Under the pieces are notes generated by a model. That model was not told where the DNA came from. It ran no database searches and saw nothing but the letters and a program-made list of their open reading frames with translations. From Rhyzopertha dominica (Eukaryota > Arthropoda > Insecta > Coleoptera > Bostrichidae), in assembly GCA_025024175.1 (NCBI GenBank), contig QCXZ01000137.1:21948001-22012000 (forward strand): a DNA stretch of 64,000 nucleotides. The letters run 5' to 3'. Numbering within the stretch: the stretch's first letter is position 1; each line of letters opens with the position of its first letter. The position numbers and the translations under genes were made by a program. Positions 35,590 to 47,374 of the stretch are shown here, in pieces.

Positions 35590-36930
35590 TAAATATTCAC
35601 ATTTTTAATATTAAAAATACATTTTACGATCCATTTTTTTTGAATTTATAAGCTATCACAGCTGTTTTGTGGATTAGATGCTACCTATTAATATGCAATT
35701 TAATAAAATATAAATACATGGCAAATACCCAATCAGTGTAGTTTATACTCTGAAACAATATAGGAAAATTACTACTTCACAAAACACATTCAATATATTG
35801 AACCTTTTAAGGCTAACTATAGATTCCAAACCGTTGTAGAATTTGTTTGGGGAACACATAGCTGAAATAACAAAACATTTTCCAATTTTTTCTGAGCGTC
35901 TTAAGGACAACTTAATAGATAATATATTTAAGTACTGTCTTTTGATCTGGGGACACTCATCATTATGTCGCTGTTCTTTTTTTGCAGAGAAAGGATGATG
36001 GAATTCTAGCCAGCGTATTCTACAGAGCTGACTTTCAGTTCAAACATAATGATACTACCGTCTATGTTTATTATTAATTGTTATATGCGTTTTAGAAAAT
36101 CTGTATCCTTATTCAAGATTCATGAAAATGTACATACATATGTTACTAGATCTATACAATGTGGTATTTTTTCTTGTTTGATTGAGCACAGACTTCATGC
36201 GACAAAAAGATTTAATGTACTTGACAACCTAAAAGGTGTTTGTAGACCAGGGATAGTAACGGAAACCTGGATACCCGGGTACCCGATAAACGTGTTAATC
36301 GGGCACAAACTATTGGTATGCAACATTTGATAGTATCTGAAAACCCGAGAACTATGCGTTAAACGCTAACTACGCGATATCCGTTAAGAACCCGATAAAC
36401 ACTGCAGCGAGAAATCCGATATTCAAGGTTACATCAGTACATACTTTGCGCCACCGAGCACCTAGCCGTGTTTATACGAAGTACTTCGGAGATATACCTA
36501 TTTAATTGCGTACGATTTAATTAATTTTTGATTACTTTTATTAGTGTAAAATGAGTTTTTATTGGATATCCGATGCTTATCGGGTATCGACGTATCGCGG
36601 GTAATAAAATTATCGGGTATCGGTATCCCTAGTATATTTTTAAGTTGCCCTAAAACTAGAATAGAAATATCTCTGATTAGCAATGCCTATTTTATGCATT
36701 TTATTTTGTTTTTTACTTCATTATGTCTTATTTATATTTTAATATTAACCTTGTGCAAAAATATTTTTGGGTGAGGTATAACTCAAAATAAAAAATTATC
36801 TCAATTGCTAATGATATCTTGATGATGATCTGGATAAGATAAAAGAAATCTCAATTTCTTATAAACATTAAGTAACAATCAAAATTTAAAACATGATTTA
36901 AAACATAATAATAATAACAAAGTTGTGTCT
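35590..36930. other. No genes; possible decayed inverted-end element
   Basis: At 36,249-36,632 inverted ends of the type AGGGATA with ATACCCG (repeated internally as TACCCGATAA / TTATCGGGTA) suggest an old DNA transposon. No convincing target duplication is visible. The rest is AT-rich. Confidence 0.35.
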
Positions 36931-37140
36931 ATGATATGTCGCCTGTTTGAAAGCAATCTGTGGACAGCTATTTCGGCTTATAAAGCCTCCTCAGCACAGC
37001 TATAGTCCCAACGCAGGCAACACGGCATAGATCTGGCTTTCCTTATAAACGCCAATGTAGGCGATGTGTATGCGAGAATCAGAATGTGGATGACACCGTG
37101 CCATCTAGTGGCAATACGGTATCATCTATTCGTCTCTGTG
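36925..37140 (-). mobile_element. Divergent retrozyme-like copy with intact hammerhead
   Basis: It shares with the 12-kb family the stretch around GGCATAGATCTGGCTTTCCT and the positions of the ribozyme stems, but it is diverged elsewhere. The ribozyme core is conserved by compensatory change. Confidence 0.7.
36937..37022 (-). ncRNA. Hammerhead ribozyme, type I, divergent but intact
   Basis: On the minus strand the outer stem TGTTGCCTG pairs with CAGGCGACA (9 bp, one G-U). Stem I is GCTGTG over CACAG (5 bp). The box CUGAGGA (36994-36988) fits CUGANGA. Stem II is GGCTT-TAT-AAGCC (5 bp, entirely different bases from the other copies). GAAA is at 36974-36971, with predicted cleavage after the C at 36963. 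Stem III is very short. Confidence 0.8.
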
Positions 37141-37289
37141 GAGAACTAATTTGAAAGGTATTCCACTATGTTGTGGGCGTTCAAAAAAGCGGCAGACGTT
37201 CCCAACAACGATTTCTGCAGTTCTCAAGCATAATAATGACAAAATTACGTCTATGTCATGTTCTAATTCTCGCATGATGGTTAAAATGT

Positions 37290-37850
37290 CTACTATATTT
37301 TACGCAATGGAGAACTTGCACAATTTTCAGAAACGTGCTAGTCCGTAAGAGAGTCAAATTTGGGGATATATGTCGGAAGAAAGAATTAAATCTGTCCTCA
37401 AACAAGCTCAAAATATAAATAATTAATTTGTAACTGAAGCCACGCCTCTAAAACGGACTCTGACATCACTTGCCGTACGGTGCAGATCTTAGGTGCGGAT
37501 CAAAGGTGCGGATAGTCGCGAAGCTAGGCAACGAGTTTTGCGTTTCTCCATTTTAGTCATTAGTTGAATGGACGGCGTTGTTTTTGCTAGCAATTATATG
37601 CACTGCAAGCCGTTCCTAAAATACGCACCGTGCGCAGACCCGTCCGGCACGTGACGTCAGAGTCCGTTTTAGAACGGTGGCTTTACTTCAGATTTCTAAT
37701 TCATATTGTGAGCTTACTTGAGGACTGATTTTATTTTGTTTTCCACCATTATGTCATCAAATTTGATTCTCTTTCGGGCTAACAACTATATACTGGCATT
37801 TAAAATTCATGCAACTTCCCCATTGTGGTGTTTTATTCGGGAGAATAATA
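37290..37850. repeat. Imperfect inverted repeat, ~560 bp
   Basis: Two arms of ~250 bp meet near 37,560. The best-conserved part is CTAAAACGGACTCTGAC at ~37,448 and its complement at ~37,652. Outward the similarity continues through TCAAATTTG and CAATGG-x-GAA. Arms are perhaps three-quarters identical by eye. No coding function is recognised. It may be an old foldback transposon. Confidence 0.7.
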
Positions 37851-37936
37851 TTGCTGCAGTCGAAGTAGTGGTATTGTATGAAAGCTTCTTTTGTCTCACC
37901 AAATCTATTGGGGCTATCTTTTTACGCAGAATGTAA

Positions 37937-38792
37937 ACGTTCATGGATTGCTGTGAAAGCCTTCAATTTTGAAGCACATAATTTGATAATTCTGATAATT
38001 TAAGTAAACGTCTATACCATTTTGTTTTGATATGAAAAGCAATCTTTGACCTTGTATCTCAGACAAGTTAAAGAAAAGGTTGGAAATCTGCATTGTAAAA
38101 GTACTTTCTTTCAAACTTTCTTTAACATTTCAATTATCTGTGGTCAGGACAGACAACTGTAATACTTTGAATAACATATCTTTGATGCACAGCTATATAT
38201 TGCCCGAAAATTTCTTAAGCTCCATGCNGCAGAAAATCTCATTTGCAGCTCATTTTGTTTATTACTTCTCTAGAGTATCCCGGTTAGGTGAGGGTGTACC
38301 ACGAGTGGGTGTGTAATACAGGGCAACTAACCAACGCCCTCGTTCGCTTTGGTCTTATCTGGGCGCGAATAATTTGCAATCCTCTGCAGAGACATCAGCA
38401 TACACGTAGGATGTTAGAATGCGAGTGTCTGGAATTGAATGCCTCCGATTCCCTGGAGGACGATCAGAGTGGGGTTAGGCTTGATAGGGCGCGTAACAAA
38501 GTACTCTGCGACAAAGTCACCATGCAGGAAACATCCACGCCAAGGAAGATTATTATCTGCAGTTGGACTGACGGGGTCAACCGATTCTCATCCTGCTCTT
38601 TTTTGCCACGGGCAATTCGGCGAGGACTTTACGAGTTGAGAAAGGGCGTGTGTATAAATCTGGGGTTTGTCCATAGGGAATCATTAAGAAGGTCGCTCCT
38701 GCTCCTGCCTATTTTTAAGCAGAAGGCTTTTTACTGGATTGTAGCGGTGTACTATAAGGTTTCGTTGACAAATCATTAAAGGGTCATTGGGA
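37937..38792. other. No confident gene; unrecognised 163-codon frame
   Basis: A less AT-rich stretch (38,280-38,780) contains a 163-codon plus-strand frame (38288-38779) and a 66-codon frame within it. Neither shows a motif I know. The composition suggests a decayed coding or repeat-derived segment rather than neutral AT-rich DNA. Confidence 0.3.
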
Positions 38793-38800
38793 TTCATAAG

Positions 38801-39665
38801 CAGTGATGGGCATTAACGCGTAAATTACAGTTTTCTACGTTACACGCGTAGAAAACGTAGATAAAGCACTTTGGCTTAGATTTTGAGTAGAAAATGTAAG
38901 ACGAGTATATTATTTAATTTTCCTGCCTTGTGTGTTTCTACATGTGTCAAATTTCTTAAAATGTTTAAGATTTAATAAAGTTTTTTTAATATCTATATTA
39001 CAAACTTACACAACATATTTTAGTAAGTCATCATGACATTCAAGCGGTTTTCTTGCTTCCGTATTCTATTATTATTATATCTATTGAATTCTGAACCGCA
39101 TGCTTGTTGATATATCTCCAAAGAAACTACCACTTGCTCCTAACTGTTTCAGATCAATGTGCCTAGATCAGCAAATAGAAGTGCTGCCTGTCAATATAGC
39201 ACAATAAAATTGACCTACGATTAAAAAGGTTGCTACAAAAGAACAATGGTGGCGTATGAAATTGCCTGTCTGTATCATTTTATAAAGAGGAAAAACAATA
39301 AAATCACTGTTTACAATCACGGAGGATTCCATGTGACCGACTCAGGTCTCCACAGTGACTATGGTGACACGCTTGCCCTGCTTAGTCTGGTTTTCTGGCT
39401 ATAATTAAAGTATGCCCAATCGCCCAAACAAATTAATATTGTTTAGACATTTATCTAGTTAACTTAATTAAAACAGGGTAGTATTTCGCTTAGATAGCAA
39501 GGAATAAAAATACTGATGATGAACGGCATTAGAAAACTAAATATTTCAATATTTCTGTTTATCTACGCAATATTTTCTACAGTAGATTTTCGAGGTAGAA
39601 TATTACATAGTTTACGCGTAGATAATAGCGTAATCTACATGGCGTATTTTACGAGCCCATCACTG
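38801..39665. mobile_element. hAT-type DNA transposon, non-autonomous, 865 bp
   Basis: TTCATAAG occurs at 38793-38800 and exactly again at 39666-39673 (8-bp duplication). Both ends read CAGTGATGGGC inward. Subterminal ACGCGTA motifs repeat near both ends. No transposase frame is present. Confidence 0.92.
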
Positions 39666-39673
39666 TTCATAAG

Positions 39674-42118
39674 ACATTAAAATAGCTATAAAAATTACTG
39701 GTCAGATACTACAGTATATATAAAATATAAATACAACTAAACGGATTCTTTCAAGATTCCTAGTTATCTTGAACTGCTAGATTCAGATCAGGGAGAAAGA
39801 GGGCAATATTATCTGGTAAGTCATTTCAAGAAGAACGACACAATCTTGTGCTTATTATAAGCACTAAGAAATGTTTGGCATGTGGTCCATATATTATTTA
39901 AAATAATAGTATACATATAACGTACATTGCAAGTCTCCTCCCACCCTAACTAGAAGCTTCGAACAAAGTCTGGCTAGGATCGTTGATCTTAAAAGTGATA
40001 CTTTTTTCAAGATCTAAGTTGGCGCCACCTGCTACCATTTCAAAATTTTTAAATACCAACTAGGATCACGTTACACTTCGTTTGGAAACCTCTTTCATAA
40101 TCTACATACTCGAGTTCAGAAAATTGAAAACAGAAAATCAATTCTAAAGTTGTGGAAGTTTCAGTTTAACAACGATTGTCAACCGTATATATCGGAGATG
40201 TTACGGAGGTAGTTGTATCGGAACACCAACATTGTTGAGCACCGATAATTTCCATTTAATAAAAAATACACTTAAAATAGGTCAACTGCAGCTACACTAT
40301 TACAAACAAAAGACCTGTTCATTAATTTTTTATCGTTTCCTCTTTCGTCTAATTCTTTTCTCGCTTAAGCGCGATAAAAAAATCGCTAAATCGCTGAAGC
40401 ACTAGTATAACCTAAAACATCCAGGACATAAAAAACAAATGCCTATAACGTAGTAAGATACAAACTTGAATTGTTGCGTTGAGTTTTCTTGCTGTAAGAA
40501 AAACCGGTTTACTCAAAAGATGTCTTAAAGGACGAGGATTATTTATATTGTTTGTTGATTAGTTGGTCATTCATTTGTCAATACTATGTTATAGGCATTT
40601 GATTTTTTATCTCCTGGGTGTTTTAAGTTATACATGGTGTTCAGAAGAAGTCATACAGTTGCGATTTGTGGTACAAAAAATCTTGGGAAACGGGACTACC
40701 TTGTAAGCTCACTGGGAGAACGTTTCGCAACAAGAACACAAAAACCTTATAAAAGAAATAAAATAAGAAGAGGATCGCAGGTCATATTAGACAAATTACC
40801 ATAAGTTTAATAGAAAGGAGAAACATAATCCTGTAATTTCTAAACTACTTCGAACAAAATGACTCATGGAGAAGGAAATAGTAGCCTACATAGAATAGAA
40901 TAGAAGGGCACAATAACATTTCAACCTTCAAAGGATTGGACGAAAAGTGGGACACAGAGCACAGAGCAACAAATAAACATTGTCTACAAACTTCAAGGTG
41001 ACGTAATAATCATGAAGCGCCATAGTATTAAATGAAACCTAGAAAGGCTATCCACAGAAATATGGATAGTCGTAAAGAAACTCTGATAGAAAGATCTATC
41101 TAGACCTCGAGCAAGCGAGCGGAATAAATGCATACCAAATCGCCCAAAGAAGCGTCGACACCATCACAGAAGAGCAGCCTAAGCAAAATGCAGGAATCAA
41201 AATTGCCACTTGCAAGCCAGAGCATGTACATACCTAAAAAACGTAATCAGAAATTGCAAAAGGCAAGAAATCAAATATAAAGAGAGAAAGTAGGTTATCG
41301 GGAAGGGGGCGAAATTGAGGAATAACTACCTTTTTGCAAATTTTTATTTTTTTTTCGTGATTACTAGTATAACTGCGAGTATTATTCGTCCTTATAAATT
41401 TTCGGTGTAACAAATTGTTTAGATGTTAGCAAAAAAGCGTCACTTAAAGACAACGGTTTTTGCTAAATATCTCAGAATATATTTAATGTATTAAAAAAAG
41501 TGTTTTAGAAAATTTATATAAAATTTTGAAAATTTCGAAATATTTCCAAAATACGTATTTTGGACCCCGTTCGTACGATTTTTTTTTAAATTTTAGTATT
41601 ATATAGAAAATCAAATTTCTGATCGGAAAGCACTTTTATTTGGAAAAAAAACGATTTCAAAAATTTATGTATTTTGCTAATATCACGAGGACCGTTTCTC
41701 TTAGAAAAAATGTGTAGAGAGAAAAAATGGTCAAAATCTGATTACGAATCGTATAGTATAAAAAATAAAAACGTAAATGTCATTTTGACAATTGGATGTG
41801 GAAACAATGATTCAATTTGCAGCGGTTGTTATAAAGCTTTTGGTTACTACACTGAATTATTTACGTTTTTAGCCTTTATCGTAAAATATATTTCTTATTA
41901 ATTGGAACAGCAGCTCTAATCAGAGTAATAAAGCTTTTTGATATTGAACGCTAGTATGAGAAAACTCGGAACAACTTGAAATTTTCAATGAGTTTTGGTG
42001 CAGTCTCAGTTTTTTTCTTGAGACGGTTCAGCACGCGCTTGATCTCAAGCTGCCAAAAGCTCATCATTGCCAAAAAGACGTGTTCCTTTAAGTTCATTCT
42101 TTATAACTGGAAACAATA
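39674..42118. other. No recognised genes
   Basis: AT-rich sequence. The stretch 40,700-41,300 is purine-rich on the plus strand and could be a decayed retroelement ORF, but no motif survives. Confidence 0.35.
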
Positions 42119-42132
42119 CAAAATCACAGGGC

Positions 42133-42253
42133 TTTTTTTTTGGTTTGAAGGCTTCCGTGGTTTCAGAGCTACTTCTGAGGAAGACACCGACATGAGTGTC
42201 GAAACGTCAAGGTCTAATAACCAACGTGGGAACCAGCCCGGAAAACAACATGT
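42133..42253 (+). mobile_element. 121-bp hammerhead-bearing insertion with 14-bp target duplication
   Basis: CAAAATCACAGGGC (42119-42132) is repeated exactly at 42254-42267. The insert begins with a T run, then GGTTTGAAGGCTTCCGTGG, and ends GGAAAACAACATGT, matching the ends of the 26298-26471 insert but without the inverted segment. It is the minimal form of this mobile unit in the window. Confidence 0.85.
42175..42208 (+). ncRNA. Hammerhead-like motif
   Basis: CUGAGGA (42175-42181), one unpaired A, stem II GACAC/GTGTC, GAAA (42201-42204) and CGUC. Stem I can form CUU/AAG. The core is identical to the 26.4-kb copy. Confidence 0.6.
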
Positions 42254-42267
42254 CAAAATCACAGGGC

Positions 42268-44639
42268 GCCAGATCAGAGCCATAAGAAGTAAGATGATCT
42301 AATATCGTAAGTCGAGAGTTTTACGAAAATGTCTGGGTAACCTTTGCTCGGTGTACCAATGGGTAAATAAATATTGATATACCAGAAAGCGGTAACTGTG
42401 CCCTGTATTCCATCAGCACAATGCTATCAATTATTCCTGTATACTGTATCAGAAAAAAATACCACGGTCATTCTCTTAACTGATCGCAATGTTCGAACTT
42501 GCACACAAACTGGAGGTGCAGCAATCTTCAAAATCTACTCTACATATATCTATCGATTTGTGATACGGCAATCCACTATCAATAGTTTCTCCACTCTGAG
42601 CTATGTTTCCTGAGTTACTGATTCTGTAGGTCGTCCTGCAGATTAAAATTCGTTATTGCAAATTCTATGTACCATCAAAATACTGTTATACAATGGGAGC
42701 AGTTCTCCTTCTACACAGCCTTCATCTCATCAAGACTCTCATATATGACCGATCTGTTTTCAGAGTTTAGCGAATAACCACGTTAATATTGTTCCGCCAC
42801 CAGGATACCGCATCATTAACTTTGAAATTAAGTCATGTGTGAATTTTTGGTATTCGCGTTAACTGCTTTAGCAAACCTCATGGCAATCAGACATTTACAG
42901 ATTCAATTGTTACCAAAATAGTGTATTACAAAACTTTTATAGCACCCTATGTAGTTTAATGCATTGGCACCCATTTTCGTTCAGTAGGAATATAAATACA
43001 TGTTGCTTTAACCCTGTTAGGAATAAATTCTGGGTGAAAAAATAGAAAACATCGAAACAGCGTCGTAGTTTGTAAACGTTTCTCATTTATCAAAGTGATG
43101 CATATACATAATACCGTTCTGCATATACGCATCATGCAAACCGTCCATTAATAAATCGGTCGGGCATCATTAGCCACACATCGTTCGGTACACAGTTTAT
43201 CGAGCAGTTTCGCTTTCTGCGCACCTTGCAGCTACTGGTAGCGGACCGACAGCAATCACCGTTATTGAAATTGCTCCCCCAATTTTCGGTTCAACCAGAC
43301 GTCGATAATGAATCAATTAGCCCCATGCCGAATCTGAACATCGATTTATCCTCAGTCGCACTGGAAATGCTAATTTCCAGCAACAAAAACAGCTTTCAAT
43401 TAGTGTGACAGCGTTTACCATTAGCGCGGATATAAATCATTGGATAGCATTAATGGTTTTTAAAGTTTCTGATGAATGAGCCAGTCTATATAAATAACCG
43501 TACGCCTTTAGCCTACTGCATAATAGCTACAACAAAAACAACGGCCGTCATTGCAATTCGGATGTTCCACCAGCTCCCACTGAAACCTTATTCATTCGAT
43601 TAGAATTATGGCCGAGGGGCGGCACGAAATGAATGAGTAATCTGATTGGAAACACGCAGTGGGCAACATAAAAATTGAAGTTGTTTTCCTATACGATTTT
43701 GGATTGCAGTACAAGCAACTTTGTTAAAACAGCATTCTGTAAGAGGTTTGTCTGTAAATATGAATTTTATAAAAAATATAATGTGTAATAATAGCTATTT
43801 GTTTAATAGGGCAACAAAGTATAAATAAATGCCGCGGCTGGCATTGTTCGTCTCTGCCTTGAGCCAGCTAACGCATTAAATCTTTGTTGTATTGCCGAAT
43901 TGAATATATGATTTTTCGCCGATTATTTACGTTCTATCTTTTTAGTGTTAAAATCATAAAAATCCGAAAATATTATTGGTATTTCTCCTATCTGGTGTTT
44001 CGGAGTCAGACAAGTAGAATGCTATAAAAAATGAGTAGTAGTGATGGTGAAGAATTAGCAGAAGAAATCAAACCAGCAAGAAGTGTAGAAATGAATTAAC
44101 CGCCAGAGAAGCCTCGTTGGTGTATTTTTCGAAATTATAAAAAAGGGAGAAACCTTTCTCGTCATAGAGTATTTACTCAATTTACTTACTTACTTTGAAC
44201 ATCAACAACAACATCGATGCGACTAAATACCAAAAGCTCATCGCTTTTATAAAACTTCACTGAAATGGATACAAAGTAAAAATCAAGAGTATTGCAACAA
44301 AATGACGTTGAAAAATTTCTTCGAAGGGTAAGATTTATTCTAGAATATTTACGTAACATATTATTAGTTTAGGTGGCATTAATCTTTGGATTGGCAGGAG
44401 CAAATACAGATACGACGAATTCTTGAATGTCTATAAACCTATAAGATATTCAGGATTTATGAGATAAATTGTTGATGACATTGCCAGACACAAAAAAAAG
44501 AAACCTAGATCGTTGGTGGTCAAAGATTCTTTAGAAACTAACTGATGTGGACCAGCTTGGCTCGATCAGTTTGGATATTTGTAAATTATGGACAATTGCA
44601 CGCAGTTATAGAAATTGTTGCATCCTTCTTAAAATGTAA
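42268..44639. other. No recognised genes
   Basis: AT-rich with short frames. The patch 43,130-43,650 is more balanced and appears single-copy. Confidence 0.35.
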
Positions 44640-44799
44640 AATTTCAGACTCCGTCGCGGGACGGTTTCGGCAGTTCTTTCGTCTGCTGATGAAGTTTTCA
44701 CAATATTCTGACCTCGAAACGTCGATTTTTGACATCTCCGCCGTGAGGCGGTTACGGCAATATGTTACATTTAGAAGTTATACCGTTTGCTGATATATT

Positions 44800-44812
44800 T
44801 TCCAGAATGTTC
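44800..44812 (+). promoter_or_regulatory. Heat-shock element (perfect triplet)
   Basis: TTCCAGAATGTTC has three alternating nGAAn modules at 5-bp spacing, the consensus for HSF trimers. Further TTC/GAA modules follow within 40 bp. Confidence 0.55.
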
Positions 44813-44902
44813 TATAACGTTCTCGAAACGATTATTTTCGAATTTATCACCGTGAGACAGTTTCGGCAATATGTCACACACTTGGGGGTCGTCATCTAAA
44901 TT

Positions 44903-44915
44903 TTCTAGAATGTTC
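44903..44915 (+). promoter_or_regulatory. Heat-shock element (perfect triplet)
   Basis: TTCTAGAATGTTC, at the same position within the next satellite unit. Confidence 0.55.
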
Positions 44916-45720
44916 TGTGAGCTTCACCATTGCAAGAAGTTTTCGGCAAACGGCCACACTTAAGGGGGTATTCTCATGTGAACGCATAAATTTTACCTCT
45001 TTTTAGGGATTTTTTTTCATAAGACAAAATTCAATCATTTTATTATCTTGAACTGTATAAAAATATCTTTTTTGTCTTTTTTTACATTATATATATATGC
45101 CTGCAAATCCCAAGAAAATATCGCATATGCTCATTTATAATGAATTCAGGCGGTAATTAATTATCTTTCATTATATATATATATATATATATATATTGAA
45201 AAACATAGAAAAACTAGTGCGGGAATAATCAAGAAAAACTTACATTATCGCCGCCTTCATCCGTGGGTCATAACAATACGGTCACTCCGGTGGATAGACA
45301 AGGCGGTTTCACATATGCGCGGGAGATGCAAAAACAAAACATAAGTTACTCATCCATTAAACTCAAACAGATACAGTTAAAACTCACAGAGGGGTTTTCA
45401 CCCCAGGGCCTCATCCTTGTCCTGTCTATGGCTTCATCCCTGAGATTACGTCTTTATCAATGGTGGTTATGAATACCTTGTTAGTTTTCTCTCTTCAACA
45501 ACTAGCTAGTGTCAACCTGAAATAGTAGAGGCTTCCCCGAACGCTCACCCTAAGGCCTATAGGGTCGCATTCCAATAGCCCGGATCGGGGGCACCTAATA
45601 AGGCTACCCTCTCCACCAGAACTATGTCATTCGAGCAGCCCGCATTACCCCCGGAATGCAAGTCACCCACTCGAAGGAACCACGGCTGTTAACCGGGCAC
45701 TCTGCGCTAGGGGTTTAAAA

Positions 45721-45834
45721 CTGCCTGAGGCACATCATGGCCAAAGACCTTACTCTCACTGCCTGAGGCACATCATGGCCAAAGACCTTACTCTCACTGC
45801 CTGAGGCACATTATGGCCAAAGACCTCGCTCTCA
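45721..45834 (+). repeat. 38-bp tandem repeat, three copies
   Basis: CTGCCTGAGGCACATCATGG begins at 45721, 45759 and 45797 (third copy slightly changed). The copies are nearly identical, so the duplication is recent. Confidence 0.93.
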
Positions 45835-46078
45835 CTGAGCCAAAATCAAGAACATTTCTCTCTGTCAAAAATTACACCTCAATACCCATTGCCTACTTTT
45901 GCATCTCCTCGCGACTCTGATATTTCTCGCCAAAACAATTAATCGCACGCATACGCATTCACTTCGATATTAGTATTTATCTTATTAACAGCGATTCTAA
46001 ACATAGCAAGAAATTAATAAACGTACAAAAACACCTTTTATTTTAATAATAACGCAGATACAAAAATTGACATTTAAC

Positions 46079-46184
<106 letters not shown>

Positions 46185-46669
46185 TAAATTAGACACCAAA
46201 AAAAAGCAGAGCACTGGTCATGGTAATAGCGGCTGTTCATGTTGTCTTAAATAAAAAAACCAAATGGATTATTGCTCAGTAGGTTTGTCACTGTCGTCCC
46301 TACCAAAATTAATTACTTTGATGGAAAAAATAAAAATGACGGACTTTAGAAGAAAAGTTATGAAAATCTTGTTTTTTTTTGGTTAAAAATCGTTTAAAAA
46401 ATAAGAAATTATTTTCAAAAATAAGCAATTTTGGTACGGACAATAACTATTAAACATATATTAATTTCAAAGCAATCGGTTGAATAGTTTCTTTTTTAGG
46501 ACCATGACAGTTTTAAAAAATAATGTTTCGAGAAAAATGCGTTTAGTTTCAAGATCAAAATTTTCGTGGAAATTTATACTTAGACTAAGACCGGTGAAAA
46601 CAATAGAAACATAGCAGCCGCAAACCTGGCACGCGGCAGCCAAGTTGCTTACAGCATGTCGGCGACTAT

Positions 46670-46775
46670 GGCCCCGTTTCACAAAAAGCGGTCAGCAGGC
46701 AGTTGCCATAGAAACGTTTCTTTTTAACCGTATGTTAACCAGAGTCCGGTTGACCACGCTTTGTGCAATTGGGCC
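46670..46775. mobile_element. MITE with GGCCC ends, 106 bp
   Basis: The left end GGCCCCGTTTCACAAA is matched by the complement of TTTGTGCAATTGGGCC. TAT flanks both sides (46667-46669 and 46776-46778). It is similar in style to 28607-28745. Confidence 0.75.
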
Positions 46776-47084
46776 TATGAGTTATAACTTATTTAATGCA
46801 TGTTTTTGATATGTTTTACTGTCAAAATATAAAAAAAAATCGATTTTTCGAAATGGTCACATGGAAATACCCCCGTAAAGATTCTATCGTTTTTGTATTG
46901 AACCTTCCAGAAAAGTTTGATATCTCGAAATGTCAGATATTCCATTTCCTCACTGCAACAAACTTTCCAGAATGTTGCTTCGTTTTTTATTGAATGCTCT
47001 AGATTTAGAGATATTTCTAGAATGTTTTATGAACTCAAAACGTTGATGCCCGACATTCAGAGTCCTTTCTTTTGCTTACGAATT

Positions 47085-47097
47085 TTCCAGAATGTTC
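47085..47097 (+). promoter_or_regulatory. Heat-shock element (perfect triplet)
   Basis: TTCCAGAATGTTC. Near-perfect versions lie at 46975 and 47015 (last module altered). Confidence 0.55.
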
Positions 47098-47191
47098 TAT
47101 ATTTTTCTCGAAACGTCGTTTTTTGACTTTTCATCGAGAGACATGTTCGACAATATGATACACTCGGGGGTTCCCTGGTCTTCATCAAATT

Positions 47192-47204
47192 TTCTAGAAT
47201 GTTC
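47192..47204 (+). promoter_or_regulatory. Heat-shock element (perfect triplet)
   Basis: TTCTAGAATGTTC, at the equivalent position of the next unit. Confidence 0.55.
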
Positions 47205-47374
47205 TGTGACTTTATCGACCCTTCAGTTTTTGAGTTCACCACCGCTAGAAGGTTGCGGCAAGCTGCCACACACACTAGTGAATCTTCCATAACATTCTAT
47301 GATTCTAGAAATATTGATATCCGACAACACCATCGCGCGACGCTTACGGTAATGTGCCACACTTAATTGGGGGT

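Larger units (their letters stand above)
44640..44975 (+). repeat. ~103-bp satellite, block A, with heat-shock elements
   Basis: About three degenerate units begin TTTTC-x2-GAATGTTCT at 44695, 44798 and 44901, each followed by a CGAAACG-type segment, a G-rich CCGTGAG/CGG segment and CACACTT-GGGGGT. Two units contain perfect three-part heat-shock elements. The same repeat continues at 46,896-47,374. Confidence 0.75.
46896..47374 (+). repeat. ~105-bp satellite, block B, with heat-shock elements
   Basis: Units begin near 46,903, 46,973, 47,083, 47,190 and 47,286, with irregular spacing of 70-110 bp. It is the same sequence as block A, including CGAAACGTCG and CTCGGGGGTT. It stops exactly at the left end of the large foldback element. 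Confidence 0.75.

Noticed and set aside
36249..36632. Possible hAT-like element with AGGGATA ends
   Set aside because: The ends are only loosely inverted and no target duplication is visible. Noted as a possibility only in the gap description.
38288..38779. 163-codon plus-strand frame next to a hAT element
   Set aside because: No domain recognised. The less AT-rich composition alone is not enough to call a gene.
44688..44722. CTGATGAAG followed by CGAAACGTCG in the satellite
   Set aside because: The sequence between the boxes cannot form stem II. The GAAACGTC similarity to hammerheads is part of the satellite unit.
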